A model generated the notes under the pieces. That model ran no database searches. It worked only from the letters and a program-made list of their open reading frames with translations, and had not been told where the DNA came from. This document shows positions 27,112-37,599 of a stretch of DNA of 64,000 bases, in pieces. The first letter of the stretch is position 1, and each line of letters begins with the position of its first letter. The stretch spans positions 113,521 through 177,520 of the forward strand of contig NZ_MSDV01000063.1 of NCBI RefSeq assembly GCF_001931485.1, written 5' to 3'. Both the position numbers and the translations under genes were made by a program. Origin of the DNA: Burkholderia sp. SRS-W-2-2016. Lineage in GTDB: Bacteria > Pseudomonadota > Gammaproteobacteria > Burkholderiales > Burkholderiaceae.

Positions 27112-28698
27112 TCAAACCGTTGCTTCGGCTTCCGCCTCGACTTCATCGTCCGCGCTGGTGCGGATCAGATGATCGAATGCCGACAGCGATGCCTTCGCGC
27201 CTTCGCCGACCGCGATCACGATCTGCTTGAACGGCACCGTGGTCACGTCGCCGGCCGCGAACACGCCCGGCACCGAAGTCGCGCCGCGTGCATCGACGAC
27301 GATCTCGCCGTGCTTCGACAACTCGACCGTGCCCTTCAGCCATTCGGTGTTCGGCACCAGACCGATCTGCACGAACACGCCTTCGAGCTCGACCGTCTTC
27401 ACTTCGCCGGACGCGAGGTCCTTGTACACCAAACCGTTGACCTTCTTGCCGTCGCCGGTGATTTCGGTGGTCTGCGCCTGGGTGACGATCTTCACGTTCG
27501 GCAGGCTGCGCAGCTTGCGTTGCAGCACTTCGTCGGCACGCAGCGTTGCGCCGAATTCGAGCAGCGTCACTTCGCGCACCAGACCCGCGAGGTCGATCGC
27601 CGCCTCGACGCCCGAGTTGCCGCCGCCGATCACCGCGACGCGCTTGCCCTTGAACAGCGGGCCATCGCAGTGCGGGCAGTAGGCGACGCCGTGGTTACGG
27701 TACTCGCGCTCGCCCGGCACGTTGATTTCGCGCCAGCGCGCGCCGGTCGCGAGCACGATCGTCTTCGCCTTCAGCACCGCGCCGTTGGCCAGACGCACTT
27801 CGTGGATGCGGCCCGGGATCAGCGCTTCGGCGCGCTGCACGTCCATGATGTCGACGTCATACGCCTTCACGTGCTGTTCGAGCGCGGCGGCGAACTTCGG
27901 CCCTTCGGTTTCCGTCACCGACACGAAGTTTTCGATCGCCAGCGTGTCCAGCACCTGACCGCCGAAGCGCTCGGCCACCACGCCGGTCGCAATACCCTTG
28001 CGCGCCGAGTAGATTGCCGCGGCCGCGCCCGCCGGGCCGCCGCCGACGATCAGCGTGTCGAACACCGGCTTGTTTTCGAGTTCCTTCGCGGCACGTGCGC
28101 CGGCATTGGTGTCGAGCTTCGCGAGAATTTCCTTCACGCTGCTGCGGCCCTGGCCGAACATCTCGCCGTTCAGGAACATCATCGGTACCGCCATGATCTG
28201 GCGCGCGTCGACTTCGTTCTGGAACAGCGCGCCGTCGATTGCGACGTGACGGATGCGCGGGTTGATCAATGCCAGCACGTTCAGCGCCTGCACGACTTCC
28301 GGGCAGTTCTGGCACGACAGCGAGAAATACGTTTCGAATTGATAGTCGCCGTCGAGCGAGCGGATCTGTTCGATCACCGCGTCGTCGAGTTTGACCGGAT
28401 GGCCGCCGACCTGCAGCAGTGCGAGGACCAGCGACGTGAATTCATGCCCCATCGGAATGCCGGCGAAACGGATGCCGCTCGCCTTGCCCGCCTCGCCGAT
28501 CGAGAACGACGGCTTGCGCTCGTCGTCGCCGCGACGCTCGATCACCGTGACGCGCTCCGACAACGTCGCGATATCGTTCAGCAAGGCCAGCAGTTCCTGC
28601 GACTTCGCGCTGTCGTCGACCGACGCGACGAGTTCGATAGGCCTGCTAACTTTTTCGAGGTACGTTTTCAGTTGAGTCTTGAGATTGGCGTCAAGCAT
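27112..28698 (-). CDS. ahpF: Alkyl hydroperoxide reductase subunit F
   Basis: 528 residues, the normal AhpF length. This flavoprotein disulfide reductase passes NAD(P)H electrons to AhpC. The N-terminal double-thioredoxin domain carries the CxxC pair in YFSLSCQNCPEVV. The FAD motif is TLIVGGGPAGAAAAIYSARKG, the redox pair is GVAYCPHCDGPLFKGK, the nucleotide motif is VAVIGGGNSGVEAAIDLAG, and the second FAD motif is PGVFAAGDVTTVPFKQI. The start at MLDANLKTQ is canonical. It lies 171 bases after ahpC on the same strand. A small GCCGGG/CCCGGC hairpin in between may reduce read-through. The C-terminus is unusually acidic (DDEVEAEAEATV). Confidence 0.96.
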   Translation of the reverse strand: MLDANLKTQLKTYLEKVSRPIELVASVDDSAKSQELLALLNDIATLSERVTVIERRGDDERKPSFSIGEAGKASGIRFAGIPMGHEFTSLVLALLQVGGHPVKLDDAVIEQIRSLDGDYQFETYFSLSCQNCPEVVQALNVLALINPRIRHVAIDGALFQNEVDARQIMAVPMMFLNGEMFGQGRSSVKEILAKLDTNAGARAAKELENKPVFDTLIVGGGPAGAAAAIYSARKGIATGVVAERFGGQVLDTLAIENFVSVTETEGPKFAAALEQHVKAYDVDIMDVQRAEALIPGRIHEVRLANGAVLKAKTIVLATGARWREINVPGEREYRNHGVAYCPHCDGPLFKGKRVAVIGGGNSGVEAAIDLAGLVREVTLLEFGATLRADEVLQRKLRSLPNVKIVTQAQTTEITGDGKKVNGLVYKDLASGEVKTVELEGVFVQIGLVPNTEWLKGTVELSKHGEIVVDARGATSVPGVFAAGDVTTVPFKQIVIAVGEGAKASLSAFDHLIRTSADDEVEAEAEATV

Positions 28699-28868
28699 GG
28701 CGTTACGATTCCGTGACGAGGGGTGGGTGTCCCGGCGCCGCAGGCGTCCGGATAGAACGCGTGGGGCCCGGGGGACGCGCGACACGCCGTATCAGGCGAG
28801 CCGCGCGGTGATGCGCCGGGGAGTCCCGGCTTGATGCTGACTACAGATGCAGCGTGTGCTGCGAGACC

Positions 28869-29432
28869 TTAGATCTTGCCGATCAGGTCGAGCGACGGGG
28901 TCAGCGTTTCTGCGCCCGGCGTCCACTTGGCGGGGCACACTTGACCCGGATGCTTAGCGATGTATTGCGCGGCCTGCACCTTGCGCAGCAGTTCGCCGGC
29001 GTCACGGCCGATGCCGTTGTCGTGGACTTCGCACAGCTTGATTTCGCCTTCCGGGTTGATCACGAACGTGCCGCGCAGTGCCAGACCTTCTTCTTCGATC
29101 AGCACGTCGAAGTTGCGCGAGATTGCGAGCGTCGGGTCAGCCAGCATCGGGTACTGGATCTTCTGGATCGTGTCCGACGTGTCGTGCCATGCCTTGTGCG
29201 TGAAGTGCGTATCGGTCGACACGCTGTAGATTTCCACGCCCAGCTTCTTGAATTCTTCGTAACGATCGGCCAGGTCGCCCAGTTCGGTCGGGCACACGAA
29301 CGTGAAGTCAGCCGGGTAGAACACGAAAACCGACCACTTGCCCTTCAGGCTTTCTTCGGTGACGGTCACGAATTCGCCGTTGAGATATGCCTGCGCCTTG
29401 AACGGTTTGACTTGACTGTTGATGATCGGCAT
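28869..29432 (-). CDS. ahpC: Alkyl hydroperoxide reductase subunit C (2-Cys peroxiredoxin)
   Basis: 187 residues. The peroxidatic cysteine is in FYPADFTFVCPTELGDLA and the resolving cysteine in HPGQVCPAKWTPG. This typical 2-Cys AhpC reduces hydrogen peroxide and organic peroxides with AhpF as reductase. The start follows a purine-rich leader (AGAGGAAT). Upstream lies a promoter and an OxyR-like site, so induction by peroxide is likely. Codon use is strongly biased, as for a highly expressed gene. Confidence 0.97.
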   Translation of the reverse strand: MPIINSQVKPFKAQAYLNGEFVTVTEESLKGKWSVFVFYPADFTFVCPTELGDLADRYEEFKKLGVEIYSVSTDTHFTHKAWHDTSDTIQKIQYPMLADPTLAISRNFDVLIEEEGLALRGTFVINPEGEIKLCEVHDNGIGRDAGELLRKVQAAQYIAKHPGQVCPAKWTPGAETLTPSLDLIGKI

Positions 29433-29471
29433 TTGCTGATTCCTCTGTGTGAGTGGTTGGGAAGTAGAGCG

Positions 29472-29500
29472 AGTATGTCAGACTACAATTAATAGGTAAA
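29472..29500 (-). promoter_or_regulatory. Probable ahpC promoter
   Basis: On the minus strand TTTACC (29495-29500) and CATACT (29472-29477) are 17 bases apart in an otherwise AT-rich segment. The OxyR-like site begins 23 bases upstream of the -35 box, a normal activating position. Confidence 0.5.
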
Positions 29501-29522
29501 GCGAATTGTATTAATGAGATTG

Positions 29523-29559
29523 ATAGTCTGGCACTATTTATCTTGCCGGTACAGACTAT
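29523..29559 (-). promoter_or_regulatory. OxyR-like binding site upstream of ahpC
   Basis: Two 15-bp units are separated by exactly seven bases, matching the spacing of the OxyR motif (ATAG-N7-CTAT, 7 bases, ATAG-N7-CTAT). The first unit ATAGTCTGGCACTAT has both half sites; the second keeps only its outer CTAT. Outer arms form a perfect 9-bp inverted repeat, GATAGTCTG (29522-29530) with CAGACTATC (29552-29560). ahpC is a classical OxyR target. Confidence 0.65.
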
Positions 29560-29580
29560 CGGATCCCATATGGGGGCGTT

Positions 29581-31896
<2,316 letters not shown>

Positions 31897-32224
31897 CGCG
31901 GCTCTCCTGGCCAAAAACGGTTCAATCAGTATGGTTTGGCGTGTTCGGTGAAACGGTCCGTGAAACGCTACGCGGTGCGCACGAAACACTGCCACTTCAT
32001 AGCATGAGCCGTCGCCCCGAACGTTCCGCGAATCGTTCCACGAAACGTTTCGCGAAACACTTCCGCGATTGTCCCACGAACGCCGCGTCCAACAAATAGC
32101 TCGCAAGTCCTTGATTGACAAGCCTTACCGCCGCACCGCCGGCGAACCGACCACCAATGGCACGCTTCCTGCAAAATACCGCCCGCGTTTCACACCCCCG
32201 ATTTCTGTTCTGGAGACCCGCATC
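31897..32224. promoter_or_regulatory. Divergent control region with clustered 12-bp activator-like repeats
   Basis: Five 12-bp units of the form GTTYCGYGAAAC occur in two contiguous clusters: 31943-31954 and 31955-31966, then 32023-32034, 32035-32046 and 32047-32058. Each unit is a full or imperfect palindrome; GTTTCGCGAAAC at 32047 is perfect. They lie about 125-240 bases upstream of the predicted sigma-54 start site, the usual place for enhancer-binding protein sites. The PrpR_N protein encoded next door is the obvious candidate to bind (inference). Confidence 0.65.
32158..32173 (+). promoter_or_regulatory. Sigma-54 (-24/-12) promoter
   Basis: TGGCACGCTTCCTGCA matches TGGCACG-N4-TTGCA at all fixed positions but one. 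The GG and GC pairs have the required 10-base spacing. The predicted start site is near 32184, giving a leader of about 40 bases to the ATG at 32225. Confidence 0.85.
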
Positions 32225-33109
32225 ATGACCACCACTTCCGCCACCCGCCGCGCCGCGTTCCGCGCCAAGGTCAACCAGCGTCAGGGCCTGCTCGTGCCCG
32301 GCGCGTTCAACGCGATGAGCGCGCGCGTGATCGAGGACGCCGGTTTCGAGGCGGTCTACATCACCGGCGCGGGCGTCACCAATATGTCGCTCGGCCTGCC
32401 CGACCTCGGCTTCATCGGTCTGGCCGAAGTCGCCGAGCACACCGCGCGGATCCGCGACGCGGTCGCGCTGCCACTGATCGTCGACGCCGACACCGGCTTC
32501 GGCAACGCGCTGAACGTGCGCCAGACGGTGCGCGTGCTCGAGCGCAGCGGCGCCGACGTGATCCAGTTCGAAGACCAGGTGATGCCGAAGAAATGCGGCC
32601 ACTTCTCCGGCAAGGAGGTCGTCGCGACCAGCGAGATGGTCGGCAAGATCCGCGCGGCCGTCGACGCGCGCGAAGACGCGAACCTGCAGATCATGGCGCG
32701 CACCGACGCGGCCGCGGTCCACGGGATCGAAGCGGCGATCGAGCGCGGCCATCGCTTCATCGAGGCGGGCGCCGACATTCTGTTTATCGAGGCGACCGAG
32801 TCGCTGGCCGACATCGAACGGCTGCCGGCGCTGTTCGACAAGCCGCAGCTGATCAATATCGTGATCGGCGGCAAGACCCCGGTGCAGTCGCGCGACGCGC
32901 TCGCCAAGCTCGGCTACGGCATCGTGCTGTATGCGAACGCGGCGCTGCAAGGCGCGGTGCTCGGCATGCAGCGCGCGCTCGGCTCGCTGCAGCAGAACGG
33001 CCGGCTCGACGAGGACGCGACGATCGTCGCGCCGTTCAGCGAGCGTCAACGACTGGTCAACAAGCCGCTGTACGACCGGCTCGACAAGCAATACGCGGCG
33101 AAGGACTGA
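32225..33109 (+). CDS. Isocitrate lyase/PEP mutase superfamily enzyme (2-methylisocitrate lyase-like)
   Basis: 294 residues of the isocitrate lyase/PEP mutase superfamily, which makes or breaks C-C or P-C bonds in oxo-acids. The catalytic loop reads QVMPKKCGHFSGKEVV, preceded by the metal-binding aspartates in LIVDADTGFGNALNV and the QFEDQ acid patch. Canonical PrpB 2-methylisocitrate lyases carry KRCGHRPNK in the loop; the HFSGK form here is closer to what I recall of dimethylmalate lyase or oxaloacetate decarboxylase relatives. So the gene may not be a propionate gene even though its regulator is PrpR-like. It stands alone between two other units and is expressed from a sigma-54 promoter. 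Confidence 0.85.
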   Translation: MTTTSATRRAAFRAKVNQRQGLLVPGAFNAMSARVIEDAGFEAVYITGAGVTNMSLGLPDLGFIGLAEVAEHTARIRDAVALPLIVDADTGFGNALNVRQTVRVLERSGADVIQFEDQVMPKKCGHFSGKEVVATSEMVGKIRAAVDAREDANLQIMARTDAAAVHGIEAAIERGHRFIEAGADILFIEATESLADIERLPALFDKPQLINIVIGGKTPVQSRDALAKLGYGIVLYANAALQGAVLGMQRALGSLQQNGRLDEDATIVAPFSERQRLVNKPLYDRLDKQYAAKD

Positions 33110-33406
33110 GCGGCGGGCGTTAGCGGCACGTCAACGGCCGCTGAACGGCCGGTTCGCCAAAGACTACGTGGCGCGAAACGAGCCCGGCGCCGCACACACC
33201 TCCCCGGTGTGTCGCCATTTATTGCGTTACGATTCGGGGCCGGCCCGCGCGCCCGCAGCGCCGGCCCAAACGCAATCGAAAGGTAGTCGCAAACCCATGA
33301 GGTCAATCTTCTCGCGCGCCTCGCGCCGGCCCGTCAATACGCCAGCGGCGCGCATTCACGCACACGCCGCGCGCCCCGCTCCATGCCAAACGACGGAGCC
33401 CGTCCG

Positions 33407-34846
33407 ATGAGCACCGGCACTCCCCGCAACGCGCACGTCGGCTGGCTGCCGTACATCGTCGCGGCCACCTTCTTCATGGAGTATCTCGACACCACGGTGA
33501 TCGCCACCGCGCTGCCGCAGATGGCGCACTCGTTCGGCGTCGGCCCGAACAGCCTGAGTCTGGGCATGACCGCGTACATGCTGGCGCTCGCGATCTTCAT
33601 TCCGGCCAGCGGCTGGGTCGCCGACCGCTGCGGCGCGCGCACCGTGTTCGTCAGCGCGATCGGCGTGTTCACGGTCGCGTCGATCCTGTGCGGGCTGTCG
33701 CAGAACGTCACCGAATTCACCGCCGCGCGGCTGTTGCAAGGGATCGGCGGCGCGATGATGGTGCCGGTCGGACGCCTGATCGTGGTCCGCAGCACCGAGA
33801 AAGCCCGCATGATGCAGGCCATCTCGACGATCACCTGGCCGGCCATCGCGGCGCCGGTGGTCGGCCCGCCGATCGGCGGCTTCATCACCACCTACGCGTC
33901 GTGGCGCTGGATCTTCCTGCTCAACGTGCCGTTCGGCCTCGCGGCGATCGCGGTCGCGCTCGCGATCGTGCCGAACCTGCGCGGCACCGAGCGCAAACCG
34001 CTCGACCTCGTCGGTCTGCTGCTGAGCGGCGTCGCGCTGACCGCGATCCTGTACGGCGCCGAACTCGCAAGCCAGCCGGCAACGAACCCGTGGCTCGCCG
34101 GCGCGGTCGTGCTCGGCGGTCTGATCGTCGGCGCAATCGCGTTCCTGCACGCGAAGCATCATCCGAATCCGCTGATCGATGTATCGACGCTGAAGGTGCC
34201 GACCTTCTCGGTGACCGTGATCACCGGCTCGTTCACGCGGATCGGCATCGGCGCGGTGCCGTATCTGATGCCGCTGCTGTTCCAGGTCGGCTTCGGGCTG
34301 TCGGCGTTCCGCTCGGGGTTGCTGCTGCTCGCCAGCGCGCTCGGCAATCTCGGCATGAAGGCGCTGACCACGCGAATCCTGCAACGCTACGGCTTCCGGA
34401 TGGTGTCGATCATCGACGTGACGGTGGCCGGCGTGTTCATCATCGCGTGCGGGCTGCTGACGCCGAACGTGCCGCTCGCGCTGATCCTGTTCGTGGTGTT
34501 CGTGTACGGCGTCGCGCGTTCGATGCAGTTCTCGACGCTCGCCACCCTCGCGTACGCCGACATCCCGCAGCAGCAGATGAGCGGCGCCAGCACGCTGTGG
34601 AGCGCGGCCGCGCAGATGACCATTGGTCTGGGCATCGCGTTCGGCGCGGTGTCGCTGCGCATCGCGGCGACCTTCAACGGCGAGACGACCGGCCATGTGT
34701 TCACGCTCGACGATTTCCGTCTCGCGTTCCTGTTCGCGGGCGTGCTGACGCTGCTGTCGGTGCTCGGCTATATGGGGCTCGCGCGCAACGCGGGACAGAG
34801 CATCGGCGGCGGCTCGCGCGGCGGCGAAACCACCGCGAAGAGCTGA
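33407..34846 (+). CDS. MFS drug:proton antiporter family-2 (DHA2/EmrB-like) exporter
   Basis: 479 residues with about 14 membrane helices. Motifs of the DHA2 family are visible: FFMEYLDTTVIATALPQMA in helix 1, the loop GWVADRCGARTVFV, and motif C-like WPAIAAPVVGPPIGGFITT. Such proteins export drugs or other hydrophobic compounds using the proton gradient. No membrane-fusion protein gene is adjacent, so it may act alone. GGAG at 33395-33398 favours MSTGTPRN at 33407; an ATG at 33383 is possible. A GNAT gene follows 57 bases downstream. Confidence 0.92.
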   Translation: MSTGTPRNAHVGWLPYIVAATFFMEYLDTTVIATALPQMAHSFGVGPNSLSLGMTAYMLALAIFIPASGWVADRCGARTVFVSAIGVFTVASILCGLSQNVTEFTAARLLQGIGGAMMVPVGRLIVVRSTEKARMMQAISTITWPAIAAPVVGPPIGGFITTYASWRWIFLLNVPFGLAAIAVALAIVPNLRGTERKPLDLVGLLLSGVALTAILYGAELASQPATNPWLAGAVVLGGLIVGAIAFLHAKHHPNPLIDVSTLKVPTFSVTVITGSFTRIGIGAVPYLMPLLFQVGFGLSAFRSGLLLLASALGNLGMKALTTRILQRYGFRMVSIIDVTVAGVFIIACGLLTPNVPLALILFVVFVYGVARSMQFSTLATLAYADIPQQQMSGASTLWSAAAQMTIGLGIAFGAVSLRIAATFNGETTGHVFTLDDFRLAFLFAGVLTLLSVLGYMGLARNAGQSIGGGSRGGETTAKS

Positions 34847-34903
34847 GCCGCTGAGCCAGTCCCGCGCGGAGCAACCGCGCGGCATCCATCACGGAGACAC
34901 GCG

Positions 34904-35335
34904 ATGCCAGCCAGCGAACTGACGATTTCGACCGACCCCGGCGCGCTCGATCTCGAGATGGTCTATACGTTTCTGTCACAGGAAACCGCGTGGGCGAAAG
35001 GGATGCCGCGCGAGACCTTCGAGCGGGCGGTCGCCGGTTCGCTATGTTTTGGCGGCTTTGTCGACGGCGAACAGATCGCGTTCGCCCGCGTGATCACCGA
35101 TCAGGCGACCTTCGCGTATCTGTGCGACGTGTTCGTGCTGCCCGCGCAGCGCGGCCAGGGCCACGCGTCCGCGCTGATCCGCCAGGTGTTCGCCCACCCT
35201 GCACTGCGCGCTCTGCGCAGAATCGTGCTGGTCACCACCGACGCGCACCACGTATATGCGCCGCACGGCTTCACGTCGCTGGCGAATCCCGAGCGGTATA
35301 TGGAGCTGCATCGGCCGGACGTTTATCAACCGTAA
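34904..35335 (+). CDS. GNAT family N-acetyltransferase
   Basis: 143 residues. The acetyl-CoA motif is CDVFVLPAQRGQGHASALIRQVF, and the surrounding strands (IAFARVITDQATFAYLCDVF; ALRRIVLVTTDAHHVYAPHGFTSL) give the GNAT fold. The substrate is unknown; this short group is often annotated as a general acetyltransferase. GGAGAC precedes the ATG. Its stop region overlaps the end of the convergent oxygenase gene by ten bases. Confidence 0.9.
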   Translation: MPASELTISTDPGALDLEMVYTFLSQETAWAKGMPRETFERAVAGSLCFGGFVDGEQIAFARVITDQATFAYLCDVFVLPAQRGQGHASALIRQVFAHPALRALRRIVLVTTDAHHVYAPHGFTSLANPERYMELHRPDVYQP

Positions 35336-36213
35336 GCGCGCTCGCGCAGCCATTTGGTGAGGATCCATTTGTCGCCGGCGAGGACCGGCGCGCCGCCGTG
35401 CAGCGTCAACGGATCCAGCTCGCGCCGGAGGTTCAGGTAGCGGAAGAAGACCGCGCCGCCCGCGCACGCGGCGACCGACAATCCGACCGCCGGAAAAATC
35501 GTCGCGCCGCCGTCGATCACATCGTTCAGATAGATCACCAGCGTCGCGACCCGCTGGCCGCCCTGCGCGGTATGCATCGCGCTGCCGGGCTGATCGGGCG
35601 CGAAGTAGTCGAAATGCGGGCTGTATTCGCCGCTCCTGCCGTAATGCAGCACCTGCAGGCCCTCGCCGTTTTCGACCGGCCAGTTCGTCAGACTCGCGAT
35701 GCGCGCCTCGAGCCGCTCGATCAACGCATCTTCGCCGCGCCGATACCAGACGCCCTCGCTGGTGCGGCTGCGGATCACGTCCTCGCTGCCGGTCACCGGA
35801 TTGACGGTGGTCGAGCGTTGCAGCCGATGCCGCGAGCGTTCGATCAGCTCGCCGCATTCATCGGCCGACAGCAGATCGGCGAACACGACCAGTTGCGGCC
35901 GCTCGCAGCGCAGCAGCACGCGCACGTCGCGGTCGTGCGCGCGGATCAGATTGGCGCGCGCGATCGGGGTGTCGTCGTGCTGATATGAGGGTTCGTCATG
36001 GTCGTGATGGTCGGCGCGCGCGGCGGGGATCGTCACGGACGCGACTCGCGGCGGGTTGCTGCGGCGCTGGCCGAACGCTTCGTGGACCGCGACGCGGGCC
36101 TCGTCGGCGTCGAAGCCCGCCTGCACCATCGCATCGATCAGCGAGACCGGCGTGCAGCCGCGCGCGATATTGCTGCTCAACCACTGTTCCCAGGCGGCAT
36201 CGACGACTTGCAT
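35326..36213 (-). CDS. 2-Oxoglutarate/Fe(II) oxygenase, prolyl 4-hydroxylase-like
   Basis: 295 residues. The double-stranded beta-helix oxygenase domain occupies the C-terminal 190 residues. Fe ligands are the HxD pair in GEYSPHFDYFAPDQPGSAMH and a distal histidine in PLTLHGGAPVLAGDKWILTKW, where the lysine binds 2-oxoglutarate. The NGEGLQVLHYGRSGEYSPHFDY stretch is typical of P4H proteins. The N-terminal 70 residues contain a small helical segment (LSSNIARGCTPVSLIDAMVQ). The bacterial substrate, a peptide or protein proline, is unknown. The start at 36213 follows GGGGAG. Confidence 0.9.
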   Translation of the reverse strand: MQVVDAAWEQWLSSNIARGCTPVSLIDAMVQAGFDADEARVAVHEAFGQRRSNPPRVASVTIPAARADHHDHDEPSYQHDDTPIARANLIRAHDRDVRVLLRCERPQLVVFADLLSADECGELIERSRHRLQRSTTVNPVTGSEDVIRSRTSEGVWYRRGEDALIERLEARIASLTNWPVENGEGLQVLHYGRSGEYSPHFDYFAPDQPGSAMHTAQGGQRVATLVIYLNDVIDGGATIFPAVGLSVAACAGGAVFFRYLNLRRELDPLTLHGGAPVLAGDKWILTKWLRERAYG

Positions 36214-36309
36214 GGCGCTCCCCGCGGGGCGGCCCGCCGGGATGCGGGCGCGCATGCTTTCCGATCATACGCGCGATAAGCGGCCGGGCCGGCCGCCGCA
36301 CCCGCGCGT

Positions 36310-36801
36310 TTAATCGCGATGCAACTGCCCGCGATACATCAGCAAACCGCGCCGCGCCTGCTGCCTGAGCAACCGCCGCACGAACGGCGACCAGCCGAAC
36401 AGCGCGCCGCGCACGCCCATCGCCTGACGCATCCACAGCCACAGATCGAAGTGATCGCGATGCTCGACGATCAGCCCGTCGCGGAATTTGAATTTCGCAT
36501 CGATCCGGTTCACCACGTCGCGGCCGGTCTGGCTGAAGCAGTAACGCGCGACCCATTGCGCGCGGCCGGTGCGGTCGTCGGCTTCGATGCCGTCGAAAGT
36601 CAGCGAAAAATCCTGCGCGTGCTTGACCAGCATGCGCCACATGTCGCGCGCTTCTTCCCCGACCAGCTCGCCGAAGGCGGGATCGCTGAAGACGACGTCG
36701 TCGGCATAGCAGCGGACCATGGTTTCGGCATCGCGCCGCTGGAACGCGTCGTAGAAACGGGCGATCAGTTGGGCGTTCGGGTGGGTGTTGGTATCGCTCA
36801 T
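36310..36801 (-). CDS. SnoaL/NTF2-like fold protein
   Basis: 163 residues. The early helix (PNAQLIARFYDAFQRRDAET), MVRCYADDVVFSDPAF and the later strands WVARYCFSQTGR and AKFKFRDGLIVEHRDHFDLW identify a nuclear transport factor 2-like cone fold of the SnoaL-like type. Such proteins are ligand-binding or minor enzymes with varied roles; none can be assigned. The ATG at 36801 opens the fold. An attenuator-like hairpin lies in the leader. Confidence 0.82.
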   Translation of the reverse strand: MSDTNTHPNAQLIARFYDAFQRRDAETMVRCYADDVVFSDPAFGELVGEEARDMWRMLVKHAQDFSLTFDGIEADDRTGRAQWVARYCFSQTGRDVVNRIDAKFKFRDGLIVEHRDHFDLWLWMRQAMGVRGALFGWSPFVRRLLRQQARRGLLMYRGQLHRD

Positions 36802-36845
36802 TGAAGTAGTCGTGTGTGGCGGGAGCGCGGTCTCCGGCGCTCCGT

Positions 36846-36876
36846 AAAAAAGGGCCCGCGCGGCTATGCGGCGGGC
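36846..36876 (-). terminator. Terminator-like hairpin in the leader of the SnoaL-like gene
   Basis: On the minus strand GCCCGCCGC and GCGCGGGC form a stem with a six-base loop, followed by CC and six T (36846-36851). It lies 45-75 bases upstream of the start at 36801. There is no minus-strand gene closely upstream that would need a terminator, so attenuation of this gene or a short leader RNA is possible (inference). Confidence 0.5.
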
Positions 36877-37087
36877 ATCGCGCACACGATAGCGGAAAAC
36901 CGCGTCGCCGGGTGAATCCGGACCGATGCGGGGGGCTTCTCCCGCTACCTCGCGACGCTTTCGATCAGACCGCACCGCAACACGCGCACAGTCTTTCGTT
37001 ATATCCTGTCGGATATTACGGTAGGCTCCGCCGCACGCCGCGGCGCAGCGCTACCGGCCAGTCACGCAGCAGCGGGAGCCATCAGCG

Positions 37088-37576
37088 GTGCGCAGTCGAT
37101 CCACCTTGTCAGCTACCGGGCCACGCCCGGCGCACCCTATTTCGTCGGCGATCGTCGCGGTCCGGTCGGCGTCCGAGCGCGGCCGCGCAGAGTCGATTCG
37201 CGACGTCGTCGATGCGTATCGGCGTCTGTACGGCAGCGTGCAGCGCTTCGTGATGCTGCTCAGCGGCGAGCTGCTGAGCCTGAAGGCGATCGGCACGTCG
37301 GGCTCGCATTCGCTGAACCAGTTGCTGTCGATCCTCGCCGAACAGGCGCGCGGCACCGGCTTCGCGCGGCTGCGCGAACTGAAGGCGACGATCGAGGAAG
37401 CGCGGCTCGCGGAGTCGTTGCGCGACACGATCTTTTCCGATGCGTTCAGCAACGACCCGCCCGCGCTGCGCCGCGCTGTCGCCGAACTCGAACGGCTCGA
37501 CGCCGCGATCGTCGGGCTGTGCGTCGGCCACGTGCTGGAGCAGCACAGCCGGCGCGCCGGCGTTCACCCCGACTGA
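37088..37576 (+). CDS. Hypothetical helical protein preceding a DUF2325 gene
   Basis: 162 residues from a GTG with GGGAG nine bases upstream. No family is recognised. The sequence from residue 35 on is helical and contains leucine-rich stretches (RLYGSVQRFVMLLSGELLSL; LLSILAEQARGTGFARLREL; LRRAVAELERLDAAIVGL). The first 30 residues are of low complexity. It lies 23 bases before the DUF2325 gene and is surely co-transcribed, so the two products may work together. Confidence 0.65.
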   Translation: MRSRSTLSATGPRPAHPISSAIVAVRSASERGRAESIRDVVDAYRRLYGSVQRFVMLLSGELLSLKAIGTSGSHSLNQLLSILAEQARGTGFARLRELKATIEEARLAESLRDTIFSDAFSNDPPALRRAVAELERLDAAIVGLCVGHVLEQHSRRAGVHPD

Positions 37577-37599
37577 CCCGAACCGGAGCCGAGACCTTC

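Noticed and set aside
28815..28830. GCCGGG/CCCGGC hairpin between ahpC and ahpF as a full terminator
   Set aside because: The stem is short and lacks a following T-run; at most it weakens read-through.
32225..33109. Naming the gene prpB outright
   Set aside because: The active-site loop differs from typical PrpB and the other methylcitrate genes are absent.
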